A stretch of 64,000 nucleotides of DNA from Bradyrhizobium manausense. Lineage in GTDB: Bacteria > Pseudomonadota > Alphaproteobacteria > Rhizobiales > Xanthobacteraceae. The notes below the pieces were generated by a model that worked only from the letters and a program-made list of their open reading frames with translations, ran no database searches and was not told the DNA's origin. This document shows positions 8,841 through 18,265 of this stretch, in pieces (within the stretch, counting starts at the first letter, position 1; each line of letters begins with the position of its first letter). The translations under genes and the position numbers were made by a program. Where the stretch lies: contig NZ_JAFCJI010000001.1 of the NCBI RefSeq assembly GCF_018131105.1, forward strand, positions 2,604,001 through 2,668,000, given 5' to 3'.

Positions 8841-9219
8841 AGTGGCGACGGTAAGCGATGTCCGCAGTTGCACGAAGGACGATCGCGACTGTTGACGTCG
8901 CCGGACGGCTCATGATCTGGGCGTCCGTGCAGACGCATTCTTAGTCATATTGTTAGACCTGCTCCGCAGGTTTCCGTGCGGTGCTCTATGGGAATCAACG
9001 GGTGGTCGCAGTACTGATTGCTGTGGATGGCGTGATCCATCATTCTGCCTTTCCGATCGTGCTTGGGCGGCCATCGAGCGTGGACCATCTCAAAACCTTC
9101 AACTGCTCCACCTTCACCGCGACAACCACTACAACCGACCGTCCATGCTCTCGCGCTCACGTTCCACTCCGGGCAATCGGATGCCTTCAAGCAGATCCAA
9201 GACAGAGTGAGTTGCCGCG
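8841..9219. other. Region upstream of the hsd operon
   Basis: I see no credible gene here. It should contain the promoter of the restriction operon that starts at 9220, but no clear promoter elements or operator palindromes stand out. The ribosome-binding site before hsdR is weak. Confidence 0.35.
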
Positions 9220-12200
9220 ATGGCGATGATCGCACCTGAACGCCAACTAGAAGAGTCGCTTGTCACGAAGCTGCGGGATCTCAAATATGAGTATCGCCCC
9301 GATATCCGCGATCGAACCACGCTTGAGGCAAACTTCAGGACGAAGTTCGAAGCCTTGAATCGTGTCACGCTTACCGACGGCGAGTTCCAGCGTCTCCTGG
9401 ACGAGATCGTCACACCGGATGTATTCGGAGCCGCCCGAACCCTCCGGAACCGGGAAGCGTTCACGCGCGACGACGGCACGCCGCTCAACTACACCCTCGT
9501 CAACATCAAGGACTGGTGCAAGAACGCCTTTGAGGTCGTCAACCAACTCCGCATCAATACCGACAACAGTCATCACCGCTACGACGTCATACTCCTCATC
9601 AACGGAGTCCCCGTCGTTCAGATCGAGCTAAAGACGCTCGGGATCAGCCCTCGGCGGGCGATGGAGCAGATCGTCGACTACAAGAACGACCCCGGCAACG
9701 GATACACGAAGACGCTTCTCTGCTTCGTGCAACTCTTCATCGTTAGCAACCGCACGGAGACGTGGTACTTCGCTAATAACAACGCACGACACTTCGCCTT
9801 CGAGGCGGACGAGCGATTCCTGCCGATCTACCAGTTCGCGGCCGAGGACAACACGAAGATTGCTCACCTTGACGACTTTGCCGATCGGTTCCTCGCCAAG
9901 TGCACACTTGGCCAGATGATCAGCAAGTACATGGTCCTCATCGCGAGCGAACAGAAGCTCCTAATGATGCGCGCGTACCAGATCTACGCCGTCAAGGCCA
10001 TCGTCGACTGCATAGATCAGAACTGCGGCAACGGATATATCTGGCACACTACCGGCTCGGGCAAGACGCTCACCTCCTTCAAGGCCTCGACGCTCCTCAA
10101 GACCAACGAGAGCATCCACAAGTGCCTCTTCGTCGTTGACCGCAAGGATCTCGACCGCCAAACCCGTGAGGAGTTCAACCGTTTCCAAGAGAACTGCGTC
10201 GAGGAAAATACTAACACCGCGGCGCTCGTCCGACGCCTAGAGTCCGACGACTATGCGGACAAGGTCATCGTCACGACCATCCAGAAGCTCGGGCTCGCTC
10301 TGGACGAGAACAGTAAGCACAACAAGCAGAACATCGCTCAGGGGCGTTCAACGTTCAAGCAGCGACTCGAGCAGATCCGAGATAAGCGGATGGTTTTCAT
10401 CTTTGACGAATGCCATCGATCGCAGTTCGGCGAGAACCACAAAGCCATTAAGGAGTTCTTCCCGAACTCCCAGCTCTTCGGCTTCACTGGCACCCCGATC
10501 TTCGAGGACAACGCCACCATTAAGCAGATCGAGGGAGACGTCGCTACCCTTCGAACCACCAAAGACCTATTCCAGAAAGAACTCCACGCCTACACAATCA
10601 CTCACGCGATCGAGGATCGGAACGTCCTCCGCTTCCACGTCGACTACTACAAGCCCAAGGATGAACCCGGCCTCAAGCCCGGTCAGACGCTCACCAAGCA
10701 GGCGGTCGTCCAGGCCATCCTCGACAAACACGACGCCGCGACCGGAGGTCGGCGCTTCAACGCACTGCTGGCTACCGCCTCGATCAACGACGCCATCGAG
10801 TACTACGAAGTCTTCAAGAAGCTCCAGGCCGAGCGTCAAGCCGCCGACGCAGAGCGTGTCCCTCTAAAGATCGCCGCCGTCTTCTCCCCGCCTGCGGAGG
10901 GCAACAAGGACGTTCAGCAGATCCAAGAGGACCTCCCTCAAGAGAGGGAGGACAATCGGCACGACCCCGAGGGTAAGAAGACCGCGCTCAAGGCCATCAT
11001 CGCCGACTACAACCGGCGGTATGGCACGAACCACGACATCTACAACTTCGACCTCTACTACCAAGACATCCAGCAGCGCATCAAGGATCAGCAGTTCCCC
11101 AACCGCGACTTGACCCGCAAGGGCCAGGAAAAGATCGACATAACCATCGTCGTCGACATGCTCCTCACCGGCTTCGACGCCAAGTTCCTAAACACGCTCT
11201 ACGTTGACAAGAACCTCAAGCACCACGGCCTGATCCAGGCCTTCTCCCGCACCAATCGCGTTCTCAATGCGACCAAGCCGTACGGCCACATCCTCGACTT
11301 CCGCAACCAGCAGGACAGCGTCGATTCGGCCATCGCTCTCTTCTCCGGTGCGCACGCTGACCGGGCTCGCGAGATCTGGCTAGTCGACAAGGCTCCCGTA
11401 GTCATCGGAAATTTCAAACAGGCCGTCGCCGACCTCGGCAAGTTCATGCAGTCGCAGGGCCTCGAAGCCACGCCCGATCAGGTGACCAACCTCATGGGCG
11501 ACGACGCCCGTGTCCAGTTCATCAAGCGCTTCAAGGAAGTCCAGCGCCTCCAGACCCAGCTTGATCAGTACACCGACCTGACCGACGACCAGCGGGAACA
11601 GATCGAGCAAGCGCTCCCCACTGACGACCTACGCGCTTTCCGCGGCGTCTATCTCGAAACCGCTCAGCGTCTTAAGGAACAGCAGCGCACCCCCGCTCAG
11701 GATGGCGAGTCCGATCGTCCCGAGGTCGACCAGCTCGACTTCGAGTTCGTCCTCTTCGCCTCCGCCGTCATTGACTACGACTACATCATGAAGCTGATCG
11801 CCAAGTACTCGGGTCAGGACCCGAAAAAGCTCACGATCAGCCGTGATCAGCTCATCGGCCTGATCCAGTCCGACGCCAAGTTCCTCGACGAACGGCAGGA
11901 GATCACCGAGTACGTACGCTCACTCAAGGAAGGCGAAGGCCTCGACGAGGCCGCCATCCGTGCCGGCTACGAGCAGTTCAAGGCGGAGAAGCAGGCCACG
12001 GAGATCAAGCGCCTCGCGCACGCGCACGGTCTAACGACCGAGTCCCTCACGGCCTTCGTAGACACGATCCTCCAGCGCATGATCTTCGACGGAGAGCAGC
12101 TCACTGACCTGATGGAGCCGCTCGACCTCGGCTGGCGTGAACGCCGCGAGCGCGAACTCGCCCTAATGGTCAATCTCGTTCCGCTCCTGAACAAGCGGGC

Positions 12201-12255
12201 CCACGGCCGTGAAATCTCAGGTCTTAATGCCTACGAGCACGGAGGGACGCGATGA
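9220..12255 (+). CDS. hsdR: Type I restriction enzyme, R (motor/nuclease) subunit
   Basis: The 1011-residue HsdR drives ATP-dependent DNA translocation and cleavage in the R2M2S complex. The N-terminal PD-(D/E)xK nuclease has D122 and the E136-x-K138 motif (RYDVILLI...VQIELK). The helicase motor has Walker A GSGKT at 279-283, DECH at 396-399 and FTGTPIF. The C-terminal helical part assembles with MTase. Length is normal. It is the first gene of a four-gene operon; its stop overlaps the hsdS start by 4 nt. No lesion is visible, so the subunit should be active. Confidence 0.96.
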   Translation: MAMIAPERQLEESLVTKLRDLKYEYRPDIRDRTTLEANFRTKFEALNRVTLTDGEFQRLLDEIVTPDVFGAARTLRNREAFTRDDGTPLNYTLVNIKDWCKNAFEVVNQLRINTDNSHHRYDVILLINGVPVVQIELKTLGISPRRAMEQIVDYKNDPGNGYTKTLLCFVQLFIVSNRTETWYFANNNARHFAFEADERFLPIYQFAAEDNTKIAHLDDFADRFLAKCTLGQMISKYMVLIASEQKLLMMRAYQIYAVKAIVDCIDQNCGNGYIWHTTGSGKTLTSFKASTLLKTNESIHKCLFVVDRKDLDRQTREEFNRFQENCVEENTNTAALVRRLESDDYADKVIVTTIQKLGLALDENSKHNKQNIAQGRSTFKQRLEQIRDKRMVFIFDECHRSQFGENHKAIKEFFPNSQLFGFTGTPIFEDNATIKQIEGDVATLRTTKDLFQKELHAYTITHAIEDRNVLRFHVDYYKPKDEPGLKPGQTLTKQAVVQAILDKHDAATGGRRFNALLATASINDAIEYYEVFKKLQAERQAADAERVPLKIAAVFSPPAEGNKDVQQIQEDLPQEREDNRHDPEGKKTALKAIIADYNRRYGTNHDIYNFDLYYQDIQQRIKDQQFPNRDLTRKGQEKIDITIVVDMLLTGFDAKFLNTLYVDKNLKHHGLIQAFSRTNRVLNATKPYGHILDFRNQQDSVDSAIALFSGAHADRAREIWLVDKAPVVIGNFKQAVADLGKFMQSQGLEATPDQVTNLMGDDARVQFIKRFKEVQRLQTQLDQYTDLTDDQREQIEQALPTDDLRAFRGVYLETAQRLKEQQRTPAQDGESDRPEVDQLDFEFVLFASAVIDYDYIMKLIAKYSGQDPKKLTISRDQLIGLIQSDAKFLDERQEITEYVRSLKEGEGLDEAAIRAGYEQFKAEKQATEIKRLAHAHGLTTESLTAFVDTILQRMIFDGEQLTDLMEPLDLGWRERRERELALMVNLVPLLNKRAHGREISGLNAYEHGGTR

Positions 12256-13526
12256 CCGCCGACGAGCCATCGCAGCTCGTGCCGAAGCTGCGGTTTCCGA
12301 ACTTCCGCGATGAGCCGCAATGGGAAGTCGCAGCTTTGGGGGACTTTGCAACGTTCACCTCAGGAGGCACGCCTTCGATAGATATTCCCGAGTACTGGAA
12401 CGGGCACATTCCTTGGATAAGTGCCGCGTCAATGTATGACATGAACATCTATGACTCTGATCGCAAGGTGACCACGTTAGCTATCGGAAACGGCACGCGG
12501 ATAGCGAAGGCTGGATCGCTCTTGATCCTTACCCGAGGAAGCATGCTCTACAATCGGGTACCGATCGGCATTGCGTCCATTGACGTGGCGTTCAACCAAG
12601 ATGTGCGCGCCCTCACGATTGACCCAACGGTCGATACTTCATTCCTGATGAGGCAATTGACCTCACAAGAATCCCGCATCCCGATTAATGACACGGGTAT
12701 CGGCGCAGGAAAGATCGATACTGACGATCTGCGTCGATTGCCGATAGCCTTTCCGTCCTTAGCCGAGCAGCAGAAGATCGCCGACTGCCTCAGTTCACTC
12801 GACGACATGATAGCGGCGGAGGTTCGGAAGCTCAAAGCCCTGCGGCAGCACAAGCAAGGGCTGATGCAGCAGCTCTTCCCTCTCCCCGGCGAGACCGTGC
12901 CACGTCTCCGATTCCCCGAATTCCGCAACGTGGGGGAGTGGAAAGAAGAGAAACTCGATAATCTAGCAAGGCGAGGTACTGGCCACACGCCGAACAAAGC
13001 AAAAGCGGAGTACTACAACGGCGGCATTAAGTGGGTGTCACTCGCCGATTCAAAGCGACTAGATGGTGGTCTGATCTCTGAAACCGCGATCGAAATCTCC
13101 GAAACAGGGATCAAAAACTCATCTGCGGTACTTCATCCAGCCGGTTCGGTCGTTCTAAGTCGGGATGCAGGCGTCGGGAAGAGCGCCGTTATTAGTTGCG
13201 ACATGGCGGTAAGCCAGCACTTTATTGTTTGGACTTGCGACCCAGTCATGCTGTCGAATTGGTTCTTGTATTACCAATTGCAACTTCTGAAGCCGCTCTT
13301 TGAACAAGTTGCAACCGGTAGCACGATCAAGACTATTGGCCTTCCGTTCTTCGACGCCATGCAAATTACTATCCCCCGGCTCTCGGAGCAGAAGAAGATC
13401 GCAGCATGTCTTTCTTCGCTGGACGAAATGCTGGCCGCGCAGTCTCAGAAAGTGAAGGGTTTGACGACACACAAGCACGGCCTGCTGCAACAGCTCTTTC
13501 CGCCGCTGGAGGCCAGTGAGTCATGA
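12252..13526 (+). CDS. hsdS: Type I restriction-modification specificity subunit S
   Basis: The 424-residue HsdS chooses the bipartite DNA target for both methylation and cleavage. Two target-recognition domains (about 25-175 and 225-380) are each followed by a conserved helical repeat: EQQKIADCLSSLDDMIAA... near 178-215 and EQKKIAACLSSLDEMLAA... near 378-415. The similarity of these two repeats sets the spacer between the half-sites. The recognition sequence cannot be read from the protein. Both ends overlap neighbours by 4 nt. Confidence 0.95.
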   Translation: MTADEPSQLVPKLRFPNFRDEPQWEVAALGDFATFTSGGTPSIDIPEYWNGHIPWISAASMYDMNIYDSDRKVTTLAIGNGTRIAKAGSLLILTRGSMLYNRVPIGIASIDVAFNQDVRALTIDPTVDTSFLMRQLTSQESRIPINDTGIGAGKIDTDDLRRLPIAFPSLAEQQKIADCLSSLDDMIAAEVRKLKALRQHKQGLMQQLFPLPGETVPRLRFPEFRNVGEWKEEKLDNLARRGTGHTPNKAKAEYYNGGIKWVSLADSKRLDGGLISETAIEISETGIKNSSAVLHPAGSVVLSRDAGVGKSAVISCDMAVSQHFIVWTCDPVMLSNWFLYYQLQLLKPLFEQVATGSTIKTIGLPFFDAMQITIPRLSEQKKIAACLSSLDEMLAAQSQKVKGLTTHKHGLLQQLFPPLEASES

Positions 13527-14728
13527 GCGACGCAACGGCGTTCGCGAATCTAAACGTCCTTGCCGATTACCTGCGGCACGAGCTGGAGAACAAGAAGTTC
13601 GTCCTGCTCTACGCCTACAATGGTACGGGCAAGACACGGTTGTCTACCGCGTTCAAGGATCTGGGCAAGTCGATAAACGCTGACGGCGAAACGATCTCTC
13701 GCGACACGCTTTACTTCAATGCCTTCACTGAAGACTTATTCTCGTGGGATAACGATCTGGCGAATGACAGCGAGCGGAAGCTGAAACTCAATACAGATTC
13801 GAGCTTCTTTGCGGGCCTCGAATCGCTGGAAATGGACAATCGAATCCGCACCCTTCTCAGCCGTTATGCCGACTTCGAGTTCCGGATCGACACCACCAGG
13901 TGGGAAGTGGTCTTCGAGCGAGAGTTCCGGACGAAAAAGGCCAGCGGCGCCGGCGTCGGGAGCGACAATACAGGCGTGGGACAAAGTGAGGGTGAAGACG
14001 AGTACGAAACACGTCGCGAGGAGGCCATCAAGGTCTCCCGTGGCGAAGAGAACATCTTCATCTGGTGCTTTTTCCTCGCCATCGTCGAGCTTGCGCTCGA
14101 TGACGATGGGACCGGTCCCTACAACTGGGTTAAGCACCTCTACATCGATGACCCAATCTCGTCACTCGATGAGCACAACGCCATTGCAGTGGCAAATCAT
14201 CTTGCAAAGCTGCTCAAGAGGCCGGAGAACCGCCTGAAGACGGTCATCTCGACGCATCACACGCTCTTCTTCAACGTGCTCTGCAATGAGCTGAATAATG
14301 CCAACAAATATTTTCTCAGTCGCGACGAGGCGGCAGAAGGGCTTCTTCTACGCAAGACCGGGGATACGCCATTTTTCCACCATGTAGCCACGCTCGCTGA
14401 ACTCTATAAGGCGGATCGTGATGGGAAGCTGTGCACTCATCACTTCAACATGCTCCGCGCAATCCTGGAGAAGACCGCAAGTTTTCATGGCTATCCAAAC
14501 TTCTCGGCATGTATCAAACGAGATGCTGACGATGAAGATGGCATACTTCACACACGGTTGATCAATATCCTTAGCCACGGGAATTACTCATTGTACGAGC
14601 CGCAAGAGATGCTGGAAGAGAACAAACGATACTTCCGGAAGATCCTCCACGAGTTTGTCCACCGTTACCCCTTCAATCCCGCCTTGTTTCCGAGTGTGTC
14701 GGCGACTGCAATGAATGATGCGACATGA
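13523..14728 (+). CDS. prrC: PrrC-like anticodon nuclease (RM-associated abortive-infection toxin)
   Basis: The 401-residue protein has an ABC-type NTPase N-domain: Walker A GTGKT at 34-38, LYFNAFTEDLFSWDNDL near 63-79, an ABC-signature-like SRGEEN at 172-177 and Walker B IDDP at 208-211. The C-domain carries the PrrC nuclease triad arrangement R312-x3-E316 (RAILEKTASF) and H352 (NILSHGNYS). In E. coli, PrrC (396 residues) is held silent by the EcoprrI type Ic enzyme and cuts the tRNA-Lys anticodon loop when phage T4 inhibits restriction. The placement between hsdS and hsdM with 4-nt overlaps matches that partnership. The match rests on remembered family sequence; tRNA specificity is unknown. 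Confidence 0.88.
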   Translation: MSDATAFANLNVLADYLRHELENKKFVLLYAYNGTGKTRLSTAFKDLGKSINADGETISRDTLYFNAFTEDLFSWDNDLANDSERKLKLNTDSSFFAGLESLEMDNRIRTLLSRYADFEFRIDTTRWEVVFEREFRTKKASGAGVGSDNTGVGQSEGEDEYETRREEAIKVSRGEENIFIWCFFLAIVELALDDDGTGPYNWVKHLYIDDPISSLDEHNAIAVANHLAKLLKRPENRLKTVISTHHTLFFNVLCNELNNANKYFLSRDEAAEGLLLRKTGDTPFFHHVATLAELYKADRDGKLCTHHFNMLRAILEKTASFHGYPNFSACIKRDADDEDGILHTRLINILSHGNYSLYEPQEMLEENKRYFRKILHEFVHRYPFNPALFPSVSATAMNDAT

Positions 14729-16353
14729 CTGAGAACGATCAGAGGCAGCTCGGCAAAACGCTCTGGGCCATCGCCGACCAGCTGCGCGGGGCGATGAACG
14801 CGGACGACTTCCGGGACTACATGCTTGCGTTTCTCTTTCTTCGCTACCTCTCAGACAACTACCAGCAGGCCGCGAAGAAGGAACTCGGGCGAGACTATCC
14901 TGACCCTAACGCCGTCGGCAACGGCGGACGATCCTCACTGTCGGTATGGTACGAGCAGAACCCCACCGATGTGACAGCCTTCGAGAAGCAGATGCGGCTC
15001 AAGGCGCACTACGTCATCCGCCCCGAGCACCTCTGGGCCAGCATCGCCCACATGGCTCGCACCCAAGACAGCGAGCTGCTCAATACGCTCCAGGCCGGGT
15101 TCAAGTACATCGAGAATGAGTCCTTCCAGAGCACGTTCTCCGGCCTTTTTTCGGAAATTAACCTCGGCTCCGAAAAGCTCGGCAAGACCTACGCAGATCG
15201 GAACGCGAAGCTCTGCACGATCATAACTAAGATCGCCGAAGGCCTCGCGGAGTTCACCACGGACAGCGACACACTAGGCGACGCCTACGAGTATCTGATC
15301 GGGCAGTTCGCCGCAGGCTCGGGCAAGAAGGCCGGCGAGTTCTACACGCCACAGCGGATCTCGGACATCCTCTCCGCAATCGTTACGCTCGACAGCCAGG
15401 AGCCGAAGACCGGCAAGCGGAAGCACCTCGCCAGCGTGATGGACTTCGCTTGCGGCTCGGGCTCACTGCTGCTCAATGTGCGCAAGCGTATGGGGGCGCG
15501 CGGCATCGGGAAAATCTACGGGCAGGAAAAAAACATCACCACCTACAACCTCGCGCGGATGAATATGCTGCTGCACGGGGTAAAGGACTCTGAGTTCGAG
15601 ATCTACCACGGCGACACGCTCACCAACGACTGGGACATGCTTCGGGAGACGAACCCGGCGAAGAAACCCTACTTCGACGCCGTGGTCGCTAACCCGCCAT
15701 TCAGCTACCGCTGGGCCCCGAACGAGACGTTGGAGGAGGACGTACGCTTCAAGAACTACGGACTGGCTCCGAAGTCGGCGGCCGACTTCGCATTCCTGCT
15801 GCACGGGTTTCACTACCTAAAGGATGACGGCGTGATGGCAATCATCTTGCCCCACGGCGTGCTATTCCGCGGCGGCGCGGAGGCGAAGATCCGCCGCAAA
15901 CTCCTGGAAGACGGGCACATCGACACCATCATCGGCCTGCCGGCGAACCTCTTCTACTCGACCGGCATCCCGGTCTGCATCCTCGTCTTGAAGAAGTGCA
16001 AAAAGCCCGATGATGTCCTGTTCATCAACGCATCGGAGCATTTCGAAAAGGGCAAGCGACAGAACTACCTATCGGACGGCCATATCGGGAAGATCGTCGA
16101 CACCTACCAACAGCGTCCGGCGAGCATCGAGCGGTACGCCAGACGTGTAGGCATGGACGAGATTGAGGCCAACGACTTCAGCCTGAACATCTCGCGCTAT
16201 GTCAGCACAGCCGAGCAGGAGGTCGCGATCGATCTGTCGGCTACGCATAGGGAGTTGGTCGAGATCGAAAAGCAGATTCGGGAGTCAACGGCGAAGCACA
16301 ACATCTTTCTGAAGGAACTTGGACTATCCCAATTGCCGACATCTGACGAGTAA
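14725..16353 (+). CDS. hsdM: Type I restriction-modification methyltransferase subunit M
   Basis: The 542-residue N6-adenine methyltransferase protects host DNA and forms the core of the restriction complex. An HsdM N-terminal helical domain precedes the SAM-binding motif DFACGSGSLLL (240-250) and catalytic NPPF (323-326). The order here is R-S-prrC-M, with the methyltransferase last; in the classic prr locus it is M-S-prrC-R. Being last and translationally coupled, methylation depends on reading through the nuclease genes first. Confidence 0.96.
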   Translation: MTENDQRQLGKTLWAIADQLRGAMNADDFRDYMLAFLFLRYLSDNYQQAAKKELGRDYPDPNAVGNGGRSSLSVWYEQNPTDVTAFEKQMRLKAHYVIRPEHLWASIAHMARTQDSELLNTLQAGFKYIENESFQSTFSGLFSEINLGSEKLGKTYADRNAKLCTIITKIAEGLAEFTTDSDTLGDAYEYLIGQFAAGSGKKAGEFYTPQRISDILSAIVTLDSQEPKTGKRKHLASVMDFACGSGSLLLNVRKRMGARGIGKIYGQEKNITTYNLARMNMLLHGVKDSEFEIYHGDTLTNDWDMLRETNPAKKPYFDAVVANPPFSYRWAPNETLEEDVRFKNYGLAPKSAADFAFLLHGFHYLKDDGVMAIILPHGVLFRGGAEAKIRRKLLEDGHIDTIIGLPANLFYSTGIPVCILVLKKCKKPDDVLFINASEHFEKGKRQNYLSDGHIGKIVDTYQQRPASIERYARRVGMDEIEANDFSLNISRYVSTAEQEVAIDLSATHRELVEIEKQIRESTAKHNIFLKELGLSQLPTSDE

Positions 16354-16458
16354 TTGAAAAGACGAGCGCCATCTTCTTTTCGCTCTGCTGCCAGCCCTCT
16401 TGGTGGGAGTTTTTCGGAGGGCCGGCGGGTGAGCCGGTGCATCAACAACGGCGTGCAG

Positions 16459-16980
16459 TTAGACCTTTCCTGCCGCTGCCGCATCGACGAGCTTCTTCAC
16501 CCTGCCGACCGTGGTCCGCACTTTCACGTAGCGTTTTGTGAACCACGGAGTCCGCGTATTCTCCCATCGGCAGCGTATGACGAGCTTTTCGTCATCTTTC
16601 GCGTGTTCGAACGAGGCGAAGCGATGAAGAGAAAATCTTCTCTCTTCGTCTGGTTTAAGGATCACGAACTCGCCCAAGAATCTTGCATCATCTTTCCCAG
16701 CGGTAGTCGGATAAAATGCTTTCTGCCGCTCCTCATTCTTTGTGATCAGGTCGTTGGCGCGAGCAGCGCGCAAAAAATCCTTAGGAGTGATGCTTATCTC
16801 ATCAATGATGACCGTCTCTTTTGTGACGTTCCTCAACCGCAGATCTGCCTTGTAGTCAGACACCCCTAAATACGTGATCGGCCTTGAACGGACCAAGCGG
16901 TCGTAAATCAGAAAGCCCGCAGTGCATAAGCCGGCAACGCCGCCGACAAACTTGATGATCTCTACGACATCCAGGGTCAT
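16459..16980 (-). CDS. Hypothetical membrane-anchored protein
   Basis: The 173-residue protein has one N-terminal transmembrane helix (about residues 8-27: IIKFVGGVAGLCTAGFLIYD) and a soluble domain with beta-strand-like segments. I do not recognise the family. It lies downstream of and convergent with the hsd operon, separated from it by 105 nt. The next small gene on the same strand starts about 250 nt upstream, so the two may be cotranscribed. Confidence 0.6.
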   Translation of the reverse strand: MTLDVVEIIKFVGGVAGLCTAGFLIYDRLVRSRPITYLGVSDYKADLRLRNVTKETVIIDEISITPKDFLRAARANDLITKNEERQKAFYPTTAGKDDARFLGEFVILKPDEERRFSLHRFASFEHAKDDEKLVIRCRWENTRTPWFTKRYVKVRTTVGRVKKLVDAAAAGKV

Positions 16981-16992
16981 GCTTAGTAATAG

Positions 16993-17235
16993 TCACTTCC
17001 GACCTAGCGCTTGCTTCACCTTCGCAACTGCTTCGGCGTTGTGATTGCCCTTCAGATATTCATCGACCGGTATCTTCTTTTTACCGGCATTGCCGCCCTT
17101 CCCGAAGGCGTTCTCGTGTGACCATTCGTGTTCGATGTAGCTCTCGCCGCTATCCTCGATCACGAGAACGTACCAATCCTCCTTCTCTCCTAGAGGACCT
17201 TTCTTGGCCTCTGTAAGCGGTATGCGCTTCGGCAT
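16993..17235 (-). CDS. Small conserved hypothetical protein
   Basis: This 80-residue polar protein begins MPKRIPLTEAKKGPLGEKEDW, has EHEWSHEN in the middle and a Lys-rich end. A GGAGG ribosome-binding site precedes this start, so the open frame 11 codons longer is unlikely. The stop is only 12 nt from the next gene on the same strand. No function is assigned. Confidence 0.6.
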   Translation of the reverse strand: MPKRIPLTEAKKGPLGEKEDWYVLVIEDSGESYIEHEWSHENAFGKGGNAGKKKIPVDEYLKGNHNAEAVAKVKQALGRK

Positions 17236-17237
17236 AG

Positions 17238-17432
17238 TCAATCCTCCAGGTTGAACTGGTAACCACATACACCGATTGATTGGACGTTGTCCAAGAATTG
17301 TGCGAGCTGTCTCGCCACGAGCCGGAGAGCACCGTCAGCCATCGTCGGCTGGATGCCTCGGCGGCCAGAAGCCAGCCAGACCCAGCACAGTGCCATCCCG
17401 GGGAGCAGGACCGCTAAGGGCGGCACCGTCAC
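17238..17432 (-). CDS. Possible small protein coupled to the downstream gene
   Basis: A 64-codon frame begins with a hydrophobic stretch and ends in VQSIGVCGYQFNLED. Its stop lies 2 nt before the next gene's ATG and its last codons form that gene's ribosome-binding site, which suggests translational coupling. No family is recognised. It could be a remnant of a longer broken gene, since other frames remain open just upstream. Confidence 0.25.
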   Translation of the reverse strand: MTVPPLAVLLPGMALCWVWLASGRRGIQPTMADGALRLVARQLAQFLDNVQSIGVCGYQFNLED

Positions 17433-17794
17433 AAGTGGCGACGGTAGTCTGCTGGCGCGCCGCGACGCTCACACTGCCCTTCCTCTGCCCCTCCTCGCAG
17501 CCGGCGACACGATTGGGCTCGATGTCCTGGCACGGCTCCGGCGGGAACGGCATGGGATGATCCCTCCAGTCCGCGACGGCGAAGTCGCCAGCCACGATCA
17601 GCCAGGGCACCCTCACTGGTCGGCCGCCCGGCGTCCCGCATGACCTTGAAGCCCGCGCGCGGAGCACGCCCGGCATAGGCCCGGGCATCCGTACGAATTT
17701 TCTGGCGCCTTGCCGCCGGCCGGTGAAAATCGAGCGTGCCCGGCAAAGTCGGGTCCGTCGCCCGACGTCTTCGGCGCACACAGGAGCCAGCACC
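17433..17794. other. Stretch without a convincing gene
   Basis: Open frames exist on both strands, as expected in GC-rich DNA, but none has a recognisable domain or a good ribosome-binding site. The minus-strand frame ending at 17335 contains a VPWLIVAGDFAVADWRD segment that could be a remnant. Confidence 0.3.
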
Positions 17795-17911
17795 ATGGTG
17801 CGAGTTTCCCTTCGTCCCTACCCGTCTATCGAGTTCGAGGGCCTGTTCGGCTACGTGGCCTTCTCGTTGGTCGCGTTCATGGTCCTCATGTACGCGGTCC
17901 TGTCGCGGTAG
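17795..17911 (+). CDS. 38-residue membrane protein (copy 1)
   Basis: The short frame begins MVRVSLRPYPSIEFEG, followed by a hydrophobic helix ending in MYAVLSR. An AGGAG sequence lies 8 nt before the ATG. Another 38-residue protein at 32735-32851 has the same plan: a strand-like amphipathic start, a Gly, then one C-terminal membrane helix. This suggests one small family. Role unknown. Confidence 0.5.
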   Translation: MVRVSLRPYPSIEFEGLFGYVAFSLVAFMVLMYAVLSR

Positions 17912-17974
17912 GATCAGCCAGGAACCGAGACCCTCGCCGCCACGGCGGCGGGGTGACTGGCTGATCGGCCCACG

Positions 17975-17989
17975 GCGCTCGCTACACTC
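17975..17989 (+). repeat. 15-bp repeat motif, copy 1
   Basis: An exact gcgctcgctacactc lies after the 38-residue membrane protein gene. The sequence around it does not match the other copies, so the motif itself is what is conserved. Confidence 0.5.
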
Positions 17990-18219
17990 GGGGAGAACGA
18001 GGCTAACGGCCGCGCCACGGCTTGTCGATCCAGGTGATCAGCGCCACTTCAAAGCCGGATGCCGCTCCAGCCAACGTACGACGAACAGCTGCCGGACGTC
18101 GTGATAGGTTTGTGCTTTGTCCTCGTCGATCAGTGTCGCGAACGTGGTGCGCTTCCTTTTCATGCCTACTTCCAGCCAGCAGGATCGTAGCGGCATCGGT
18201 GCCCGTAGACTAGCGTGAA

Positions 18220-18234
18220 GCGCTCGCTACACTC
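18220..18234 (+). promoter_or_regulatory. 15-bp repeat motif, copy 2, upstream of secreted protein gene
   Basis: An exact gcgctcgctacactc lies 32 nt before the ATG at 18266. The TACACT inside it resembles a -10 element and TAGACT lies 16 nt upstream of that, so a promoter is possible. The same arrangement precedes the paralogue at 31427. Confidence 0.45.
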
Positions 18235-18265
18235 AGGCTGTGTGCGCGGGCTTCGGGGGGATCAG

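Larger units (their letters stand above)
17912..18265. other. Intergenic region with two repeated 15-bp motifs
   Basis: There is no convincing gene. It contains two copies of gcgctcgctacactc (17975 and 18220). The second is 32 nt upstream of the small secreted protein gene at 18266 and probably belongs to its promoter region. Confidence 0.4.

Noticed and set aside
17335..17796. Minus-strand 153-codon frame
   Set aside because: No recognisable domain, competing open frames on the same strand and poor ribosome-binding site; kept only as a possible remnant.
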